From Diospyros lotus (Eukaryota > Streptophyta > Magnoliopsida > Ericales > Ebenaceae), in assembly GCF_014633365.1 (NCBI RefSeq), contig NC_068347.1, positions 17,320,433 to 17,384,432 on the forward strand: DNA of 64,000 nucleotides, read 5' to 3'. Position 1 is the first letter of the stretch, and each line of letters starts with the position of its first letter. The notes below the pieces were generated by a model. It did no database searches. It was given only the letters and a program-made list of their open reading frames with translations, and was not told the DNA's origin. Positions 49,364 to 57,800 of the stretch are shown here, in pieces. The translations under genes were made by a program, and so were the position numbers.

Positions 49364-51811
49364 TTAAAGAGCTCAGTCAGAAGAAAGAGACTCTCAAAGA
49401 GCCCTCCACACCACTTGTGGTTACATATGAAATAAAATGAAACCTTACACTTTTATCTTAAACGAGATATAAGAATAATACACTTAAATCCCCCAATAAG
49501 GAAAAGAGATATTTGTTAAACCTAATAACTTGTAACATGATATCCTACTTTTTCACTTTGGTACTAAAACCATGTGGCATGCAAACCTGTTCTATAAAGA
49601 AACTGCAGAAAATTGCAACTAACTCCTCAGAAACCTGAGGTTCTAGAAGAAGCCAGAGAATCCACAGAAAAAGGAAGGTTCAGTCCACAGTCAATACGAC
49701 TAGATATGTAAAATGATATATATTCAGAATCAAGTTGATGGAGCCCGCAATGACAGCTTAAGGAAATCAATAGTCAATAAACACAGAGGTAAAATGTATA
49801 AACCAGAATACAACAACAACAACAACATATCCAGCCTTTATGCCACTATGTAGGGTCGGCTACATGAATTCTAAACTTCCATGTATTTCTATCTTTTGTC
49901 ATATCTTCATTGAGATCCATACACTTCATATCAAACTTTAATGTCTCCCTCAAAGTCTTCTTAGGTCTGCCTCTACCTCTTTTTTTGATTAATTGTTCCA
50001 TTTCATCAACTTTCCTCACAGGAGCGTCTCTTGGTCTCCTTCTCACATGACCAAACCATCTTAGTCTAGTCTCTCTCATCTTCTCCTCTATTGGCACTAC
50101 TCCTATCTTATTACGAATAACTTCATTTCTAATTTTATCTTTTCTTGTATAGCCGCACATCCATCTTAACATCCTCATCTCTGCTACACTCGTCTTTTGC
50201 TCATGTTGGTATTTGACTGCCCAACATTCTGAGCCATACAACAAAACTGGTCTTATAGCTGTCCTATAGAATTTTCCTTTCAATTTTAATGGGATTTTAT
50301 CATCACATAACACCCCCGATGCATTTCTCCATTTTAGCCAACCTGCCTTAATTCTATGTGTAACATCCTCGTGAATTTCTCCATCTTTTTGAATCACTGA
50401 TCCCAAATATCGAAAATGGTTTTTTCTTTGTAAGATTTGGTCTTCCAATTTTATTATAACATCCTCTACTCTTGCATTCTTACTAAATTTGCATTCCATA
50501 TATTCTGTTTTCTTTCTGCTTAATTTAAATCCCTTAGATTCTAAATTGTTTCTCCATAACTCAAGCTTAGTGTTCACTCCTCCTTTTGTTTCATCCACCA
50601 ACACTATGTCGTCTGCAAATAGCATACACCATGGCACATCTGTCTGAATATCTTTAGTGAGTTCATCCATTACTAAAGCAAATAAGTATAGACTTAGTGC
50701 AGAACCTTGATGCAACCCTATTGTAATTTTAAACGATTCAGTATCCCCTCCGCATGTTCTGACCCTAGTCTCTGCACCATGATACATGTCCTTAAGGGCT
50801 TGTATATAGGCTATTCGGACTCCTTTCTTCTCTAAAACCCTCCATGATACTTCTCTAAGAACCCTATCATAGGCCTTTTCTAGATCTATAAACATCATAT
50901 GTAGGTCCTTCTGATGATCCAGAATACGAGGATAAATTTAATTTCCCTAAACAACAACTTAGTTTCCATCCTAAGTTTATTCAACAGTTCTCTTTGGTTC
51001 TGACACTTAGTTTCTTCCTAGTAGTCTTCCTTAAAGACAGATTTTTGGTCCTGCCTTTTGAACCTTGAAAGTAACAAATTTAAAGAACTTCGAATACATT
51101 CAAGGGTTTTACCCACTAGAAGACTGGAACTCCATTGCATATTTTTCCAGGATGGAGAAAAGGAGAAGGGGAAATCAGGAAGATATCAACAAAACAAAAT
51201 ATCAAGATTCAAAAAGGTAGATTGATCACAGCTGAATATGAATTGAGAACAAAGATCCATAAAGCCTTTTGAAAATATCATTACTGATAATAAGTGTAAC
51301 AAACCTCAGTAAGTTCTCCACATTACCAAATGTAGATGGAGCATCACCCAGTGAGTACTACTCCTTCCGGGAACTTATAGTAAATCTTGAGATGGTGTAG
51401 GTTAAAGGACAGCATCACCAAATGTAAGTTCTCCACATTACCAAATGTAGATGGAGCATCACCTAGCGAGTACTGCTCCTTCTAGGAACTAACAGCAAGT
51501 CTTGAGATGGTGTAGGTTAAAGGATAGCGAGTAGAGAGGTAAAGCAGTCAGATAGGGAATTTCTTATTATTTAGGTGTGCATTTTTTGAATTGCTTTGGA
51601 TCATTGATTCCCTATTCTGGAATGACAATACATCATATTCTACATGGATATCAATTTGCAGTCTCTAGAATACTACTGGCTTCTGGTTTCTAGTACATTG
51701 GGTGTGCTTCTGATTCATGCACTATGTCAAAGACTGAGAAGTATGACCATGATGAATGAGAGTGCTAAGTATGCTACATAGGGATCTGAGGCAGAGACAT
51801 TGGGTGCTGAT

Positions 51812-51842
<31 letters not shown>

Positions 51843-54800
51843 GGTTTTGCAATTGTGAGCTTGTAAGCTTTATTTAGGAGAAATAAGTAACCAAGTATGA
51901 TGTCTTCCCTTATATAGGTCAAATATAGCAAGTGGAGCTCAATCATGGGCAATATAAATTGCTCAAAGGCAATATGGGAGTAGGATGCTAGTTGTAACAT
52001 AGCCAGGGGGCCCTTCGGAAGGGGAGCTCCCCCAGAGGTGATAAACCTACTCAAGTGGATGGCCTCTTGGAAGGGTCTTCGGGGGCTGGTCCCCCAAAGG
52101 CTCGACCCACACTCTTTAACAGTCTTCTGATTGAGACACCTCTTGGAAGCCTCCGTGAGACTCTTCTCCTATACTTTGACCCAGGTTATTCTCCAATAAC
52201 CCCCCCTCCCCCCCCTTTTGGGGCCTCCTTCCTTTGAAGATCAATCTTCGAGGGGGTTTCTTTCGGCCTTCCGATCCTAACCCAAGACACCCGAAGACCC
52301 GTGTGCTCTCACCCGAAGGGTCCTACCACGTGTCTTTGTGCATGCCACGTGTCCCATTCCTTCGACGAGTATAAATACCCCTAGACCCTACACCTTCAGG
52401 ATCCAAATCCAAACCCCAAAGACTTGGACCAGATCTACACACACTAAATCCACCTAAACACCTCTTCTAAAGAGTTCCACCTCTTCCAAAGCCTTCACGC
52501 ACACATCATACCTCATCTGCATCCTCTCTTTAGCATCATGATGACCCCTGACTTAGGCATCGGAGGGCCCGCACGAGAGAGATTGTCGTGTGCCTTTTGA
52601 CTGACTTTGTCTTGCAAATTCGAAGAACGAGCCACACTTCCAGACACCTATCAACTCTCCCAGATGGCAGAGACTCTTCTAGAAGGCCCTTCAGAGCTTC
52701 AAAACACCTCCTCCCAGACTCTCACAACTTTCCCGAAGCCCTACCTTCGAAGACCCTTCAGGTCCCACTACCTTTCGAAGACTCTTTGGGTCCCCACTCC
52801 TCTGAAGACCCTTCAAGTGACTTCCTCGAGGTGAATTTCGAGGCATTCTCCTTGCTCTCCCAGACAACAGATTGAGCTTTGCCCTGCGTGTTCTCTCGCT
52901 CTCCTAGACAATGGACCAAGCTATTCCCCAAGTAGCTTTTGACTCTTTCTAGCGTCACTCTACAACACATACCTCACCCTACCTTCTCGCCTCTAATGTT
53001 TGCCATCGATAGCGTTCTTTGTTTGACCTTTTGTTGCGTTTCCCATAGACGGCGCCAATTATTGTAGCTAAAATACAATAATGAATTTGTAGCGTGGGAA
53101 AGGTGATCTTGACGTTCGCGTGCAAGAATGATCTGGAGAACAAAATGACCGAGAGGCCAAAAAAATTATCAGGAGGCCAAAATGATCAGGTGGCCTCAGT
53201 GGCAGATCCACGTAACATAGGGTAGCTCACAATTAAAATTAATTTTTTTTATTAAAAAATATTTTTTTAATATAATAAATTTTTTTTTAATAATAAACTA
53301 GTCAAAAAAAAATTACAACCCACCCCAAAATCTATGATGTACAATTCTACATCTCAAAAAAAATTCCAGCCTCCCCATACATAGATTTCTGAATCCACCC
53401 CTGGGTGGCCTTGAGAGATAATGACTTGTTGATGCTGGTGAACGGTTGCTTGCTGATGAACAAGAGGCCTCAAATAACCGAGAGACCTGCCAAAACAAAC
53501 AAACAGTGAGAGGCCCAGGAGGCTGTTCTCACGCAAACCCTCTGATGCTTAAGTTCGTCTTCGAATGCTTGAGCACAAAAATAGGATTCGAGTATCTGAG
53601 TGTAACAAAATGAGGAGACAAGCCTCCTATTTATAGAGGAGCATGGAGTAATCCTAATTAATCTGGGATTAGGATTCTTTATAGATAACACCTATCTTGA
53701 TTAATCCTAGTCTGGTTGGGACTAGGATTGTTATGGATGGCGTTTACCATGCCCTTTTTGGGGATGAAATTTCTTATGGATGGTATTTATCCCAATTGTT
53801 CCAAAGTCCTTTTAGAATTAGAATTCTTTACGAACAATCACTTATTTTCTTGGAATATTAGAATCGAGGAACACCCTAGGAGGGTCCATTGGCTTCGAGG
53901 GAGGCTCCTAGGGGTTGAGGAACTCTTTGTGACCGTGAGGTCACTTAGGACCAAGAGGCCTCTCGATTACAACCGAGTGGTGGCCACTCGGTCACCACTT
54001 GGTGCTTTTTCACTTGCTTTTTCCTTAGCTTGGTCTTTTAGCTTGTGTTGTTTAATTTCCTTGTTTATTCATGGATTGCACTTGAATTGCACATAGATAT
54101 TGAATTAATTATTGTTGACCGAGTGACCTCTCGATCATGGGAGATGGAAGATGCTTGTTGCTTGCGTGAATTGCTTGTCCGTTCTGTGAGAATCCAATGG
54201 CCACCCTCTCCTCCTCCAAATCCCTTCTCCAATTGCCGATTATTCTATTATATATGTACGCCTCCTCTATTCTCCAATTTCTCCTCCGATTTGATCTCCT
54301 AATATAATATTATATTATATATGCCACCTCTAATTCTCCTCCAATTCAATCTTCAATTGTGGCCATCACATGTATTGCTTCACGTGTATGGCTCCAATTG
54401 TTTAATATTATATTGTATTACGCTTGTTTGTTTGATCTTAGCGTGTGAATTTCAACCCATCTAGATATGCACTTGACCCGGATGTTGACTCGTAGATTTT
54501 AACCCAAATCTGCCACTTGTGTCCGCTCCATGTCCAAACTGTCTGCTGTTTACAGGCATATCACCTTGAAAATTAATTTGCCCTTAGTTTTAGAGGAAAA
54601 ATTGTTCCATAATAGATGTGACAATTTTCCCTCTAAAACTAAGGGCGAATTAATTTTTAATCATCCCATTGTGACCTTATTCTTTTCTAAATAGCCTGAT
54701 TGTCGTATATCTATAGAAAACTAAATAATTCTTGCTTAAATTCATATGTACACAAGCATGTCCTCTTATAGAGGAGAAAAGATACAACATAAGCAAAACT

Positions 54801-57800
54801 ACAACACATAAGAAAGGGGAAAATGCATATATACAATCTTAGGAAAGTTTCCTAAGTCTAAATTAGGAAAGTATCCTATTACATATTTGGAAACTTCTAA
54901 AACTGCTTTCTTTGACCAGCGTAACTTCTCTTTTGATAATGGGAACCAACACTCCCCCTCAAACTGGTGAATAAATGTCTATCATTCCTACCTAGCCTAT
55001 TAGGTCTTCAAATCTCTTAGCAGCCAGCCCCTTGGTTAACACATCAACCACTTGTTCTTTAGATTGAACATAAGGAATGTGAATTAGACCTGCATCCAAC
55101 TTCTCCTTTATGAAGTGTTGGTCCATTTCTATATGCTTTGTCTCGTTATGCTCAACAGGATTATAACCAATACTAATGGCTAATTGATTATCACAAAACA
55201 GCTCAATTAGACCTTGAATCTTGCTTTTCAAATCCTCTAGGACAATCATTAGCCGTAGTAACTCGTATAGACCAAAGGCCATAACCCTAAATTCTGCCTC
55301 CGCACTAGACCTTGCCACAATGTTTTGTTTCTTACTCCTCCAAGACACAAGATTTCCACCTAAGAACACACAATACCTTGTTGTAAATCTCCTATCAATG
55401 AGAGACGCTACATAGTCTACATCCGTGATGCAATCACCAATCAAGAGTCGACCCAAACCGGGCAGCCTAGGACCGGCCCAAACAGTAGTGCTGGAACAGT
55501 AGAGAAACTTTATAAGTTTTAGGATTCTACTTTATGTTTGATTAAGGTTTTATTTATATTAGGATTCTAGTTGGATTTTGTTTATAAGTATTAGATGGAT
55601 TAGCCAAACTCCATAAATATATCTAGAAGCTAGGGGTTGTAATAAGTTTTTTATTCAATAAATTCTAGCAAACCAGTTTGGTTTTTTCTAGCAAGTAGCT
55701 TCGGTTCTTGCGCCTAGTTGAGAGTCTAGCTTTGGTCGTTGAAGTTTGTTCTCTCAAGGGTACTTGAAACTTATTGTTTCATGAGAAATAAATAAATAAA
55801 CATATCTAAGTCCACATGTAATGCAATCACCAAAAAGAATATGCTAGAAATGAATCTACCTTTTCAAGGTGTAATTTTTCACTTGGTATTGCACTTTCCC
55901 CAGGCCTTTGCACATGGTACACTGCAATGCTTGCCATCCATTGCAGGTCCCACAATTTCTGTTAATAAAGTCCACACCTTGTAAGCAACCAGCTATCTTT
56001 AACAAAGCTAACTTGGTTTCAAATAAGACAGGGACAAGTCAAAAGAACAAAAATTCTAGTTTATCTATATTTACAAATGTTAGGGATAATAAGCATAACC
56101 TCAAGGCATTAGAGCAGAAAAAAAATAGTAATATTTTGCAGCTACTGCATCATGCACACAGGTTGAGATTCATCTTTGAATTACCATTTCATTAGGTAAG
56201 CAACATCCTATCATCAACAAGATCAATTAAATGTTATAACTTCTGTTGAATTGTTAACCACCATCTCATCTAAAAGCTTAAACTATTAGATATAGGGTTA
56301 ACTTTATCTTTTATATTACCATTTTTAGTTTCAACATGCCCCCTCACACATGGCCAGTATAGAAAAACTATTAGGTCAACAATTTAAATATTAGTAAAGT
56401 TAAACTACTAGATATAGGGTTAACTTTACTCATGCAACAATTTAAATATTAGGTCAACAATGAGGTTTGAACTAAGACTTGAATGCTCCGATACCATGTA
56501 AAGAGAATAATGCATATGTATTTCACAAATGAGGTGTAAAAGAACTTATACACATGCTTCCTATTCAAATGTAACGAAACAATATATTCTAAAGATATAG
56601 ACAAATCATCTAAGTAAACATAGTTACTTAATATAAAGATTATAATCAAATCATTATCCTCTTGACAGTATAGAAAACTCCATTCCCTAAAGCCATCCAA
56701 AGAGTTTGCTATTCCTATACCGCACCAAATGATTTAACTTCGCCGGTTGTATTCACTCTAACTAACAAAATGAATACATAATATTGCAGGAGTCAGCTGT
56801 GCATGAGATAACCAAGCCAATGTATTAGCCAAACTGCAAGGCATCAATTTTTCTTCCCAGTTGCAGTTTCTGTGACAATTACAGACACAGGCCAGATAGG
56901 ATCCCCCCCCCAGGGGAACCTATGATAACACACAGACATAAAAAGTAAATCATGCTAGAGACTGTTGAAACATTAGGGGAATATTGTAATCACCTTTGAC
57001 ATAACACCTTTTTTCCAAGCTCTAATGCAATATCATAAGTCCCAAGAGTAGCCACAGCCTGCAGATCAAAAGGAAAATTAATATCTAACGTGTTAACAGT
57101 GGCATCAAAGCTGCTACTCAGAGTGGTAGTAGTCATTGCATCAGATATGATACTCTGTTTAGCAACTACAACTAGAGGATGATGCCAAAGTACATTTGAC
57201 ATTGAGGTAAAAATATGGATTATCTTTACCCATATAATCTGAATTTTATCAAGTGTTATTATCATTATTGAAAAGTTATTATCATGCTGAAACAACTGAT
57301 TATATCATTAAATCAAGTTATATGCACTCTCCAAATCCATTTCGTAATTGTGGAAGATAATGCGATTATGGAAGAATCAATCTAGAAGTGATAAGGTTGT
57401 GTTGTATATTACAAGAAAAACCTGATCTCTCTCTCTCTCTCTCCCCTCTCCCCCCTCCCCCTAATTTTATATATATATATATATTATTTGATAAAACTTA
57501 ATAAATTAATAAAAACTGATCTATATTCTTGACCTCGAGACATGCTACCTTGAACCATCAAAATGTACCACAATTAATAGCAAAAATAGGCTAAATTTAG
57601 TCAAGAGTCAGAACAAAGTTTCAGTAAAACATCAAAAACAGCAAGTGACAAATCATCGGATGATTTATCTTGCCTAATCAAACTTGGCAAGTGATTAAAT
57701 GGTTAAAACTTAGCCAGTAAAGTTGTTATATGGGATACATTTTAAAATCCAAAGCTTTAAGATACTGAATGATGACTTTTTCCTCCTTTTAAATTCTGAG

